A stretch of 54,235 nt of DNA from a virus: the IMG/VR virus record IMGVR_UViG_3300025137_000002, positions 1 to 54,235 of that record, one strand, 5' to 3'. Each line of letters begins with the position of its first letter. The stretch's first letter is position 1. This document shows, piece by piece, positions 1-8,600 of this stretch. Position numbers and translations under genes: made by a program. The notes under the pieces are model-generated. The model saw only the letters and a program-made list of their open reading frames with translations. It was not told the DNA's origin and searched no databases.

Positions 1-99
1 CGGAGCCTTCCTATTGATGTAGCCATTAGCCAATAGCCATTAAACTACTGCTACCCAAACCTTTATAAATAACATATGGGGCATAAAGAGTTTTAAGCA
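1..99. repeat. Left copy of 99-bp terminal direct repeat
   Basis: These 99 bases are identical to 54137-54235, in the same orientation. The start codon of the head-closure gene falls at 24-26, and the stop of the upstream connector gene at 26-28 overlaps it as TAATG. The repeat therefore reads as one continuous coding junction. A round k-mer-like length of 99 suggests that a circular or permuted genome was assembled with overlapping ends, not a packaged terminal repeat. Confidence 0.95.
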
Positions 100-682
100 T
101 AGGTGGGTAAGGATTACTTGCCTCATACATATCGCCTCTATGTTCATAAAGATGAGCTACATGTTGAAGTATTCCCATTCTGATTGGCTCTGGTATTGAA
201 TAAATTGAGCTATATCCAACTGTATAATTAACTTCTATACCATTAGCGACTCTTAGATTACTCTCCCATGTTTGACCTTTTCTAAGAAGTATCTTCGCAG
301 GTTCTCTAGCGTTATCTAAGTAATATTTTGATGATGCGAATACTGTTGCGTTATCGCTATCGTCATAAGTGTTTATTGAATTAACTGATGCTACAGGTCC
401 GTGACTTAGCGTGAGGTAGTTTTTATAATATGCTATGTCAGCACCAACCCTCATGCCTTCCCATAAAGGGTCCTCAAATTCATTTGCGACATCATAAGAC
501 TGCGTTAATACTGTTGTAACTAATTTACGACCTAAATATTCTTCAGCGAACATTCTTGCTGTTTGAATTAAAGGTCTTAGTAATCTTTCGTCTATACCAT
601 CTTCAACTCTAAGATGTTCTTTAGCTTCTTGTAGAGTTATCGGCTCTTGAGCCGGTTGCGTTGTTACTACTGTACCTGCCAT
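26..682 (-). CDS. Phage gp6-like head-tail connector protein
   Basis: About 218 residues. The family (HK97 gp6 / SPP1 gp15-like adaptor) forms a ring under the portal. The usual signature is visible: an N-terminal ITLQEAKEHLRV helix, then LIQTARMFAEEYLGRKL, and a C-terminal helical segment (IRMGILQHVAHLYEHRGDM). I chose the ATG at 682 because GGAG precedes it and the upstream small gene ends there as TAATG; an upstream in-frame start at 733 would cover that gene. Its stop at 26 overlaps the start of the head-closure gene when the circle is closed, matching the normal connector-closure order. Confidence 0.85.
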   Translation of the reverse strand: MAGTVVTTQPAQEPITLQEAKEHLRVEDGIDERLLRPLIQTARMFAEEYLGRKLVTTVLTQSYDVANEFEDPLWEGMRVGADIAYYKNYLTLSHGPVASVNSINTYDDSDNATVFASSKYYLDNAREPAKILLRKGQTWESNLRVANGIEVNYTVGYSSIYSIPEPIRMGILQHVAHLYEHRGDMYEASNPYPPMLKTLYAPYVIYKGLGSSSLMAIG

Positions 683-861
683 TATAATCGCTCCAAAATT
701 TGTGAGCCAATAATTAGCACATATAAACCCCATATCATGGATTCAAGTCTAATAAACCTACTGGAGCCTGATTCAAGCCTAGCCTCTATATTCTTATAGC
801 GTAAGGCACATATTTCTTCGTGCTGATCTATCTTCGTTCTGGCAACTTCTTCTTGACTCAT
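682..861 (-). CDS. Small membrane-anchored protein, unknown function
   Basis: A 59-residue protein found by reading the strand directly. It starts at ATG 859-861 and stops with TAA overlapping the connector start (TAATG at 680-684). The N-terminal two thirds is charged and helical; the C-terminus is a hydrophobic segment (MIWGLYVLIIGSQILERL). The shape resembles small XhlA-type or spacer membrane proteins in phages, but I do not recognise a family. It lies between the glycosyltransferase-hydroxylase gene and the connector. Confidence 0.6.
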   Translation of the reverse strand: MSQEEVARTKIDQHEEICALRYKNIEARLESGSSRFIRLESMIWGLYVLIIGSQILERL

Positions 862-886
862 ATATTACCTGCATAACTGCTTTCCT

Positions 887-2755
887 TTATATTGTATCTC
901 CAATATAGCGTTGAGTCCATATAGTATAGCTGTACTTAACACCTGCTCTTAGAGGTAAACATTCATGCCCATGCGTTAAAGCTCCGGGAAAAAGTATCAT
1001 CTTTCCGACCGGTATATCTTTATTGCTTATGTTTTGCCTAGGGTATATTAAGTTAGCACCTAGGTAATCATCATTTAACTTAACAGAACCGGTCACTAGC
1101 GATGCATCATTATGCAATGCTAGATTTACTTGCGTATCCATTGAATATCTCATCACAAAAGCATCTCGTATGCCATACATCTGTGTTGGCTTCCAATATT
1201 GCTCAATTATAGGAACAATATGCTGATTCCAATGTAATGTAAGCTCATCATGTAAATTGTTAGCTGTATCTTTATCTATTTGGCTTAATCTTATTTCTTT
1301 TGCCGGAAATTTATCATAATCTAAAGAATCCCAACCACCATGAGCATCTGCTATTTCAATCATGCGTTCACATTGCTCTTGAGTCATCATATCAACCAAC
1401 AACATATCATCAGCGAGTATTTCATAGCCGTGATTGTTAGGGATATACATTGCTACTTTTGATGGATAAAAAGAATCATATAAATCATCAAATGTTTGTT
1501 TTTCAACTTTCCCTCCATTCCCATGATAAATACATGGACAACATTGGGTAATTGGATTATTTAATTGATTGCCTAACTTCACCACTTCCGGCTCATTAGT
1601 TTGAAATATATACCCTTCAATATCTAACAGGATTTCAGCTTCTTGTTTTAAGAAAATATCATGTACATATAACTGGTCATCTTCGTCATCTTTAACCGGA
1701 CGCATATTCATAATTTTTTTTAGTTCACTCACATAACCAATATATGTCCCACTATTCAAATATCGGTATGGCGTAGAAACCTCAGGGAACTTATCAGCAT
1801 ATTCAGAAAGAGGCCAACAAACACGCTCAGCAGAAAATACTGTCTTTGAATTCATATCGTGAAATCTTTCAACTATTGTCGGTAAATCATCAGCATAGAA
1901 AACATCATAAGCATCAGTAAATAAAACTATATCTTCATCATTCAGCGTTTCTAAATAATCTTTCATTAAGTTTATCTTCATGCCACCACCTAAGGCAGAC
2001 ATGTCGGTTCCTTTCCACTCTATGTTATTTCCTATATTGACTATATCAATACCATGATGCCTAGCACTCGTGAAAAGTTTATCGCATAACTTTCTATCAG
2101 TACCGCAAGTTGTTGCATGTACTTCGTAATGTCTAAAAGGAACTCCATTTTCTATGTCGCTCATTTCCCTAGGAAGTTGGTCACATGAGTCTTGTCGTAA
2201 GCCAACTATCTTTCCATGTACTCCTAAATCTTTAGAATGTTTAATTATTTCAGGCATAAATTCATCTACAGGGATAAAATCAATTGGATTTACTTGCTTG
2301 ATTAAAAAATCAGCAAAGGTTGGGTCTATAACATAAGCTGTCATATTGTATGGATATACAACTGTTTCTAACTTGTCATCTATAGGTAAAACTTTTTCTA
2401 TATTGTTTTCGTTTCTTTGAAGATAAATAAATAAGTATTTCTTAATTGCTTCTTCGTAATAAGGCTCATTCCATTTATCATTTATGATTGCATCATCTTC
2501 CATGATAATACATGGCTGATTAAGTTCAGCACACCTACGCCAAGCATTAATGTGAGATAAAAAACATGCTACTTCATTTTGTTGTAGTGGTCTTTTTTTA
2601 TATGGTTCAAGCCAACCTGCTCTACCACGAATGTTTCTGAATGTTTCTTGAGTGCCATCAACGGCTTTTATATATTCAAAATCTTGCAGTTTGTTCTTTT
2701 GCCATTCAGCTTTACGGTCAGGTCTACGCAGTAGCGATATGACGAGCTTTTTCAT
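887..2755 (-). CDS. GT25 - PLOD fusion: glycosyltransferase plus collagen lysyl hydroxylase
   Basis: A 622-residue protein with three apparent domains. Residues 1 to about 205 look like glycosyltransferase family 25: start KKLVISLLRRPDRK, then CFLSHINAWRRC and IIMEDDAII. Residues about 206-440 match the glycosyltransferase domain of procollagen-lysine hydroxylases (PLOD), with VLFTDAYDVFYADD as the metal-binding aspartates. Residues about 440-622 match the PLOD Fe(II)/2-oxoglutarate hydroxylase: LHNDAS supplies His-x-Asp, FPGALTHGHE the distal His, and LPLRAGVKYSY the 2-oxoglutarate Arg. By family, it would hydroxylate lysine in X-Lys-Gly and add sugars to the hydroxylysine. The likely substrate is the collagen-like fibre encoded nearby. 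Its start overlaps the end of the FkbM gene. The domain order is clear; the sugar and true target are inferred. Confidence 0.85.
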   Translation of the reverse strand: MKKLVISLLRRPDRKAEWQKNKLQDFEYIKAVDGTQETFRNIRGRAGWLEPYKKRPLQQNEVACFLSHINAWRRCAELNQPCIIMEDDAIINDKWNEPYYEEAIKKYLFIYLQRNENNIEKVLPIDDKLETVVYPYNMTAYVIDPTFADFLIKQVNPIDFIPVDEFMPEIIKHSKDLGVHGKIVGLRQDSCDQLPREMSDIENGVPFRHYEVHATTCGTDRKLCDKLFTSARHHGIDIVNIGNNIEWKGTDMSALGGGMKINLMKDYLETLNDEDIVLFTDAYDVFYADDLPTIVERFHDMNSKTVFSAERVCWPLSEYADKFPEVSTPYRYLNSGTYIGYVSELKKIMNMRPVKDDEDDQLYVHDIFLKQEAEILLDIEGYIFQTNEPEVVKLGNQLNNPITQCCPCIYHGNGGKVEKQTFDDLYDSFYPSKVAMYIPNNHGYEILADDMLLVDMMTQEQCERMIEIADAHGGWDSLDYDKFPAKEIRLSQIDKDTANNLHDELTLHWNQHIVPIIEQYWKPTQMYGIRDAFVMRYSMDTQVNLALHNDASLVTGSVKLNDDYLGANLIYPRQNISNKDIPVGKMILFPGALTHGHECLPLRAGVKYSYTIWTQRYIGDTI

Positions 2756-3354
2756 CTAATAGCATATATATCTTCGTGTTCAACATAAACGAGATACCCG
2801 TGCGATTTTAAGAGATTGCTTATGTATACATCATCTACATGAGCGTGTTCAACTTTTATGATGTCTGGCTTTATATCCCATGAATAACATTCAAGTATAT
2901 TTAATTCATGCCCTTCAACATCAATCTTTAAATAATTCACATGTGCGAATTCATGTTTAGCTATCAACGAGTCAAGTGTCATACAATCAACTTCAATAGC
3001 TTCTTCAAGGAATTCTTGATTTTGCTCAATATCAAATACTCTTTCTCCTTTATGGCTTTCAGCTAACACGCTTGATATACCACGCCTCCAGAAGCCATTT
3101 GACCTGCTACCCTCTGATGTATCTTTTGATACGCCGAAACTTATTTTTCCGTTGTAATCGCTTATCGCAAGAGGCTCAATAGTTAAGCTCTCTCTGTTTG
3201 GAATACCTTTAACTAAATTCATTAAATTGTTTCTATATTTCGGTGCAGGTTCACACATCACACCAATCCAGTTGCCATTGTTTATCAAATCAATGTTCGT
3301 ATCAAAATCACAAGAACCTATTTCAATGAATACTTTTTTATAATCTATTTCCAT
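2752..3354 (-). CDS. FkbM-family methyltransferase
   Basis: About 200 residues. SAM-dependent Rossmann methyltransferase of the FkbM type, with FIEIGSCDFDTN as the SAM-binding motif I and NYLKIDVEGHELNIL as the family hallmark. Many FkbM enzymes O-methylate sugars. The ATG at 3354 follows GAGGG and is preferred over an upstream TTG at 3372. The gene overlaps the oxygenase upstream by about 10 bases and the GT25-PLOD gene downstream by 4 bases, so the three are co-transcribed and probably co-translated. A role in methylating the glycan or amino acid of the modified fibre is inference. Confidence 0.8.
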   Translation of the reverse strand: MEIDYKKVFIEIGSCDFDTNIDLINNGNWIGVMCEPAPKYRNNLMNLVKGIPNRESLTIEPLAISDYNGKISFGVSKDTSEGSRSNGFWRRGISSVLAESHKGERVFDIEQNQEFLEEAIEVDCMTLDSLIAKHEFAHVNYLKIDVEGHELNILECYSWDIKPDIIKVEHAHVDDVYISNLLKSHGYLVYVEHEDIYAIR

Positions 3355-3914
3355 TTCGGTCCCTCTACCCAAGCTACTAATGACTTTCTAGTACCTTTAG
3401 TTACCGGTTGCACCATGTGGGATAAAACTGACGGAAATACTAATATAGTTCCTTTTGTTCTAACATCTTTTGAATCCGGAGCTTCGTATTGTGGGTCTAT
3501 CAAGAAATCACCACCTGTATAATCTTTTGAATCACTTAATTGAATTGTTACTGATAACTTCCTATCTTGTGTAGAAGTATTGCCCCAAAAAGTGTCAAAG
3601 TGCCAGTCATAGAAACCTTCATCTTTTGCTTCATAGATAGTGTATTGAATATCTGATAAATAATTAATGTCTACACCGAAAGCAATCTTGTTCGCTTCGT
3701 TCGCATAACGCATAATTAAATCATGTATGAATTTTGAATTAGTATCATAGGCGTTTATCCATCTAACAACGCTCCTACGAACTTCTTTTTTCTTTGATAC
3801 GCTTTCTGAACCGACTGACGCTTCCTGTGGTTCATAATATTCGCATTCTTGAATTATTCTGGCTACTTCCTCATCAGACAGTTCGCCTTTCCACATTTGC
3901 CAAAGACTGTTCAT
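3345..3914 (-). CDS. 2OG-Fe(II) dioxygenase, prolyl-4-hydroxylase/PKHD-like
   Basis: A 189-residue protein with the double-stranded beta-helix signature. DWHFDTFW gives the His-x-Asp iron ligands, FPSVLSHMVQPV the distal His, and TRKSLVAWVEGP the 2-oxoglutarate-binding Arg. It resembles PKHD-type and prolyl-4-hydroxylase-like enzymes. The start is supported by GGGAGATATT just upstream. It is the first gene of a three-gene cassette with FkbM and GT25-PLOD, so proline or another residue of the collagen-like fibre is a plausible substrate. In the fibre most prolines are in the X position (Gly-Pro-Thr), unlike the Y-position target of animal prolyl-4-hydroxylase. Confidence 0.8.
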   Translation of the reverse strand: MNSLWQMWKGELSDEEVARIIQECEYYEPQEASVGSESVSKKKEVRRSVVRWINAYDTNSKFIHDLIMRYANEANKIAFGVDINYLSDIQYTIYEAKDEGFYDWHFDTFWGNTSTQDRKLSVTIQLSDSKDYTGGDFLIDPQYEAPDSKDVRTKGTILVFPSVLSHMVQPVTKGTRKSLVAWVEGPKWK

Positions 3915-3934
3915 AATATCTCCCTAGATTGTTT

Positions 3935-3949
3935 ATCCCATTATGGAAT
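3935..3949. promoter_or_regulatory. Near-palindromic operator-like site before oxygenase gene
   Basis: Plus strand reads ATCCCATTATGGAAT, a near-perfect inverted repeat; the minus strand begins ATTCC and resembles the start of the 19-base promoter-linked element (ATTCCAAAAAGGG). It lies between the candidate RNA terminator and the dioxygenase start. Binding is not shown. Confidence 0.35.
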
Positions 3950-3985
3950 GTAATCTAAGAATAAGCAAGGAGAGTTATATAAAAC

Positions 3986-4043
3986 GAAAAAAAGCTAGTT
4001 TACCTTTGAAGTGTTGCAACACCTTATCTGGTTCCCTAGCTTT
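3986..4043 (-). terminator. Hairpin-plus-T-run terminator of the intergenic RNA
   Basis: On the minus strand, arm 4036-4043 pairs with 3991-3998 (AAAGCTAG/CTAGCTTT), followed by a T run at 3987-3993. The loop is long (37 nt) and contains its own hairpin from the palindrome GTGTTGCAACAC (4011-4022). It would end the RNA started near 4252 or act as an attenuator for the oxygenase-FkbM-GT25 cassette. Confidence 0.55.
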
Positions 4044-4252
4044 CTTAAAAGAGGTCTATCGCGAAAAAGCCTCTTAACCGAACCCCGAAACCTTACTCAG
4101 GCAGGGAGTTAGCCGGTTAGAAGATAAATTCAAAGGCTTGCCATTCTGAACTGGTAGTCCGGCTTCCTTACCTCCGCAACAACGAAGGGTAGGTTTTTTG
4201 ATTTAACGAAGGGACTTATAAAATCCCTAACCTACAATTTCTATCAACCAAC
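3986..4252 (-). ncRNA. Candidate structured non-coding RNA or leader (about 265 nt)
   Basis: The 390-base gap 3915-4304 has no credible coding region but has a promoter element at its upstream end and a terminator-like hairpin at its downstream end. Several stems are visible: 4189-4195 with 4229-4235 (7 bp) enclosing 4210-4214 with 4224-4228; 4111-4116 with 4159-4164 (AGCCGG/CCGGCT); 4049-4054 with 4070-4075 (AAGAGG/CCTCTT). A fourth set, 4076-4086 with 4105-4118, competes with the second stem, so two folds are possible. Its G.U pair works only on the minus strand. I do not recognise an Rfam family. It may be a free RNA or a switch-like leader for the modification enzymes. Confidence 0.55.
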
Positions 4253-4258
4253 CATTTC

Positions 4259-4300
4259 ATTATCATCATTTTTTGTAAGAAGTAAACCCTTTTTGGAATA
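4259..4300 (-). promoter_or_regulatory. Leftward promoter with 19-base conserved element
   Basis: The minus strand of 4282-4300 is exactly TATTCCAAAAAGGGTTTAC. TTTACT (4281-4286) acts as a -35-like box, and GATAAT at 4259-4264 follows after 16 bases. Downstream sequence (ATGATGATAATGAAATGG) is nearly identical to that after the copy at 36507. It would drive the intergenic RNA and, by readthrough, the collagen-modification cassette. Confidence 0.7.
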
Positions 4301-4304
4301 ATAT

Positions 4305-5048
4305 TTATTCAAACTTTATCCAATGTATAAAGTCAGCCGTAGTGTTAGTATTAACGACTGTTGCTAGTTGATTAACCCATGCGTAGACAATTCTTGAACT
4401 ATGCGTGGTGACTACAGCATCAGTTCTATTTAATGTAGTGATATTTACAGCAGATGCAAAACTGCTATAAACGCCACTACCACTATAATCATTTTCTATA
4501 TCTGCTGCAAAATGAACCTTTGTCCAGTCAGTATCAGTTGTTTGAGCACCACTACCCTCAAAACATAACTTTTGTGAAATTGTCCCAAAAAGTCCACCTA
4601 CCATTTCATAACCTATAAAAGATATCCATTTATTACTATCAGCATTTGGTGCTAAATAAGAAAATGGAATAGCTGAAGTAGTAATTGAGTCTGTTCCATC
4701 ATAGGCTACTCCTACTTGTGTTGTAGAATTACCACTAGTTGCTGCTTGTGAGCCACCTGATGTTCCCCACCCTGCAAAAATAGAATTTACAGCTCCTTTT
4801 GAACTGCCTGTTTGATAATTACTTTGAGAAGTTTTTATTTTTATAACACCATAATGGTCATTAAAAGAGTGTGTTGAGGTAGTGCCTTTTGAAGTAGAAT
4901 GAACGCTACCACCTCTATAGGGCTGTCTTTCCCATATCTTAGTGCTGTTCATTGCCATACTAGAAGATGAACCATTGCCATCATGGCTTTCCATCATGTC
5001 TCTTATTCCGTCAGCTTGTAGGCTTTCACCTCGTCTTAATCTTGTCAT
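4305..5048 (-). CDS. Putative fibre-associated structural protein
   Basis: A 247-residue protein, rich in Ser, Thr, Gly and Asn and predicted beta-rich, with no enzyme motif. It starts with MTRLRRGESLQ and its ATG overlaps the stop of the preceding gene as ATGA. Its composition and its place two genes after the collagen-like fibre suggest a fibre-tip or capsid/tail surface protein. I do not recognise a named family. Confidence 0.5.
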   Translation of the reverse strand: MTRLRRGESLQADGIRDMMESHDGNGSSSSMAMNSTKIWERQPYRGGSVHSTSKGTTSTHSFNDHYGVIKIKTSQSNYQTGSSKGAVNSIFAGWGTSGGSQAATSGNSTTQVGVAYDGTDSITTSAIPFSYLAPNADSNKWISFIGYEMVGGLFGTISQKLCFEGSGAQTTDTDWTKVHFAADIENDYSGSGVYSSFASAVNITTLNRTDAVVTTHSSRIVYAWVNQLATVVNTNTTADFIHWIKFE

Positions 5049-5698
5049 TTGAATACCAGTGTAAACCTTGTTAGTGTCATTTTAAAGTCCATTACTACTT
5101 CAGCAGGTACTTCTTCACTAATCCCATCAGGAGTAGGAATACTTGTATATGCAGGTCTTTCATAGTAATAATGTTGCTCTATATCTTCATGTACAACATC
5201 TTCATAGAGTACCCCAATATTTTCATAAGACTTTTGTGCCATCATTCTAAAAGCAGGTCCATTACCACATTGCACCCAAACATGAGCCTTGTTTGCACCT
5301 AAAGCTATCTCAGCATTTCTTCTAACTGTTGTATAGTCTAGTGAGTAGAGATATGACTTAGAATTACTTTTGTTGGGACTAAAAAGAGTTATAGATAAAT
5401 TTGCAGAAGTATCTGCAGAATCATAATGACCATTGTAAATGGCAATTAACTTATCATCATCAAACATTGCCTGATTGAAATGAGTATGATTATCAGGCGA
5501 CCATGAATCAGGACTGTAAACAGCTCTAAATCTAGCTATGAAATAATCTCTTTTTTGATCATGTGTTAGACGAGGGTCAAAAGGGTGTGAACCTGCATCT
5601 ATGTATGATTTAGAATCATCATAAAGTCTTTGAATGGTTCCATCAGCAATCCATGTCTCCATTTGCTCTGAGGTAGGAGTTATATAAGTGTAAGCCAT
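5045..5698 (-). CDS. Conserved protein downstream of collagen-like fibre
   Basis: A 217-residue protein, unrecognised. It starts at the ATG that overlaps the fibre stop codon (TAATG) and its own stop overlaps the next gene, so all three are one translational unit. The middle contains ALGANKAHVWVQCGNGPAF and a long acidic segment. A GNAT-like fold is conceivable but I cannot see a definite acetyl-CoA loop. It may be a fibre chaperone, connector or tip. Confidence 0.45.
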   Translation of the reverse strand: MAYTYITPTSEQMETWIADGTIQRLYDDSKSYIDAGSHPFDPRLTHDQKRDYFIARFRAVYSPDSWSPDNHTHFNQAMFDDDKLIAIYNGHYDSADTSANLSITLFSPNKSNSKSYLYSLDYTTVRRNAEIALGANKAHVWVQCGNGPAFRMMAQKSYENIGVLYEDVVHEDIEQHYYYERPAYTSIPTPDGISEEVPAEVVMDFKMTLTRFTLVFK

Positions 5699-8600
5699 TA
5701 CTTATCCTCTAATTTTCTAATTCTTTCCTCTATTGATTCATAACCTTCAAAATCTTCTATTCCTTTTGGCGAATGCGAATCAATGGCCAATTCTTTTATT
5801 GCCTCAATTAAGAGAGGTATCAACTTGTCATACCAGACTGTTATGTATTTATCATCAATAGGAGCCTCTGTAACTACCTCAGGCAATACTTTCTGTACTT
5901 CTTGGGCACTTACACCAACTTGTAATCTATCGTTGTCATAACCGAGTTCTTTGGCTTTCGCATTTTCAGTGAAATAGTAACCATGTAATTGCATTACCTT
6001 TTCAAGAGCATTAACAATCGTGCCATCAAAGTCTTTTAGGCGTTCATCAGAATAGTAAGCAGTAATATTATTGGTTGCTCTAATTTCACCTGCTGTTCCA
6101 CTAGCACCTGTATTTACACCTAGGCTATTAACTTGAGCATTTGAGTTAGTTGTGAATCCACCTGCAGGTCCTGTTGGTCCTGTTGGTCCTGTACCACCTG
6201 AAGGTCCGGTTGGTCCCGTGCCACCATTTGAACCATTGCTACCTGCAGGTCCTGTTGGTCCGGTTGGTCCGGTTGGTCCTGTACTACCGGTGCTACCACC
6301 ACCACCAGTCTGACCTTTTTGTCCTTTCGCACCTGTACTACCCGTGCCTCCTGTAGGTCCAGTTCCACCTTGCGAACCAGTATTTCCTGTAGGTCCAGTT
6401 GGACCTGTAGGACCTGTCCCACCTGTTCCACCTGTCTGTCCTTTTTGACCTTTTGCACCAGTAGGTCCTGTTCCACCTGTTGGTCCAGTACCACCACTTG
6501 GTCCTGTAGGTCCACTTCCACCTTGGCTACCTGTTGAACCCGTTGGACCTGTATTACCAGTTTGACCTTTCTGACCTTTAGCACCAGTTGGACCAGTTCC
6601 ACCAGTAGGTCCTGTAGGTCCTGTTCCACCATTTGAACCATTTGAACCGGCTTGCCCTTTTTGACCTTTGGCACCAGTACTACCACCACCACCGGTTGGT
6701 CCTGTTGGTCCAGTACTTCCTGTTGGTCCACTTCCACCTGTATTTCCGGTAGTACCTTTTTGTCCTTTTTGACCAGTAGGTCCTGTGCCTCCGGTATTAC
6801 CCGTAGGTCCGGTTCCTCCATTACTACCTGCTTGTCCTTTTTGTCCTTTAGAACCCGTTGGTCCAGTTCCACCTGTCGGTCCTGTTCCACCCGTTGAACC
6901 CGTGCTACCAGTTGGACCAGTTCCACCGGTTGAGCCTGTTTGACCTTTTTGCCCTTTAGAACCATTACTTCCGTTGCTTCCCGAAGGTCCAGTTGGACCA
7001 GTGCCACCAGTATTACCTGTTGGACCTGTATTACCTGTTTGACCTTTTTGTCCTTTGCTTCCGTTTGAGCCATTGCTTCCTGCTGAACCTGTTGAGCCAG
7101 TTGGACCTGTTGAGCCTGTTGCACCAGTAGTTCCTTTTTGACCCTTGGCACCCGTAGGACCGGTTGACCCAGTAGGACCTGTACCACCTGTATTTCCTGT
7201 AGTACCCTTCTGACCTTTACTACCATTGCTTCCATTACTTCCGGAAGGACCTGTCGGACCAGTTGAGCCTGTATTACCAGTTACCCCAGTTTGACCTTTT
7301 TGTCCTTTTGAACCAGTTGAGCCAGTATTTCCAGTTGTACCAGTTTGTCCCTTCTGACCTTTGTCGCCAGTTGGACCTGTAGACCCTGTTGGACCTGTTC
7401 CACCTGTTGAACCGGTTTGACCCTTCTGACCTTTTGAGCCATTACTTCCATTAGAGCCATTTGAACCTGATGGACCAGTTGGACCAGTTCCCCCTGTGCT
7501 ACCTGTAGTACCCTTTTGACCCTTAGAGCCACCTGCTCCTGTTGGACCCGTGCTACCTGTTGAGCCAGTTACCCCGACTTCGCCCTTTTGACCTTTCGCA
7601 CCGGTAGAACCTGTGCTTCCAGTACCTCCTGTTTGACCTTTTTGACCTTTATCACCGGCAGAACCATCATTACCATTAGACCCTGAAGGACCGGTCGGAC
7701 CTGTTCCCCCAGTTGAACCAGTAGTTCCTTTTTGTCCTTTATCGCCATTTGAACCATTACTTCCACTTGAACCAGTAGGACCAGTTGGACCTGTAGGACC
7801 TGTTGAACCGGTGCTACCAGTTCCTCCCGTACTACCCGTTGTTCCTTTTTGCCCTTTACTTCCTTGTGGACCTTGTATTGAACCACCACTTACGAAACTA
7901 CTACCATCAAATATATGTAGAGAATCGTCTGCTTGAACAATATAAGCATCTCCTTTTGAATTGCCTGAAGAAGGAAGATTACTTGTACCGGCAACTTGAC
8001 CTTCAAATGTAATACCTGTTCCTGTTGAACCTGTAGGACCTGTGCTTCCTGTAGGACCGGTAGGACCAGTACCACCTGTTACACCCGTTTGACCTTTCTG
8101 ACCCTTGCTTCCTGTTGACCCAGTATTACCTGTAGTCCCTGTTTGACCTTTTTGTCCCTTATCTCCATCAGAGCCTGATGGACCTGTAGGACCAGTACTA
8201 CCAGTTGAACCACCGGCACCTGTTGAACCAGTTGTTCCCTTTTGACCTTTACTTCCGTTAGAACCATTAGAACCGGCACTACCTGTACTACCAGTAGGAC
8301 CTGTTGCTCCCGTATCTCCGGTTACGCCTACTTCACCCTTTTGCCCTTTATCTCCGTTGCTTCCATTTGAACCTGATGGACCTGTTGAACCTGTGTTTCC
8401 TGTCGGACCAGTTGAACCCGTTGAGCCTGTAGTACCCTTTTGGCCTTTAGAACCTGACGGACCTGTTGGACCAGTTGAACCATCAGAGCCATCGTCCCCT
8501 GTAGCACCTGTATTACCGGTAACTCCTACCTCACCTTTCTGACCTTTGCTTCCACCAGAACCTGTAACTCCGACTTCACCTTTTTGTCCTTTGTCCCCAT

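Noticed and set aside
3986-4252. tmRNA, tRNA, group I intron or a glutamine-type riboswitch in the intergenic region.
   Set aside because: There is no tRNA-like acceptor with T-loop and CCA end, no clear P7/guanosine-site pattern, and no match to motifs I know. Left as an unclassified structured RNA.
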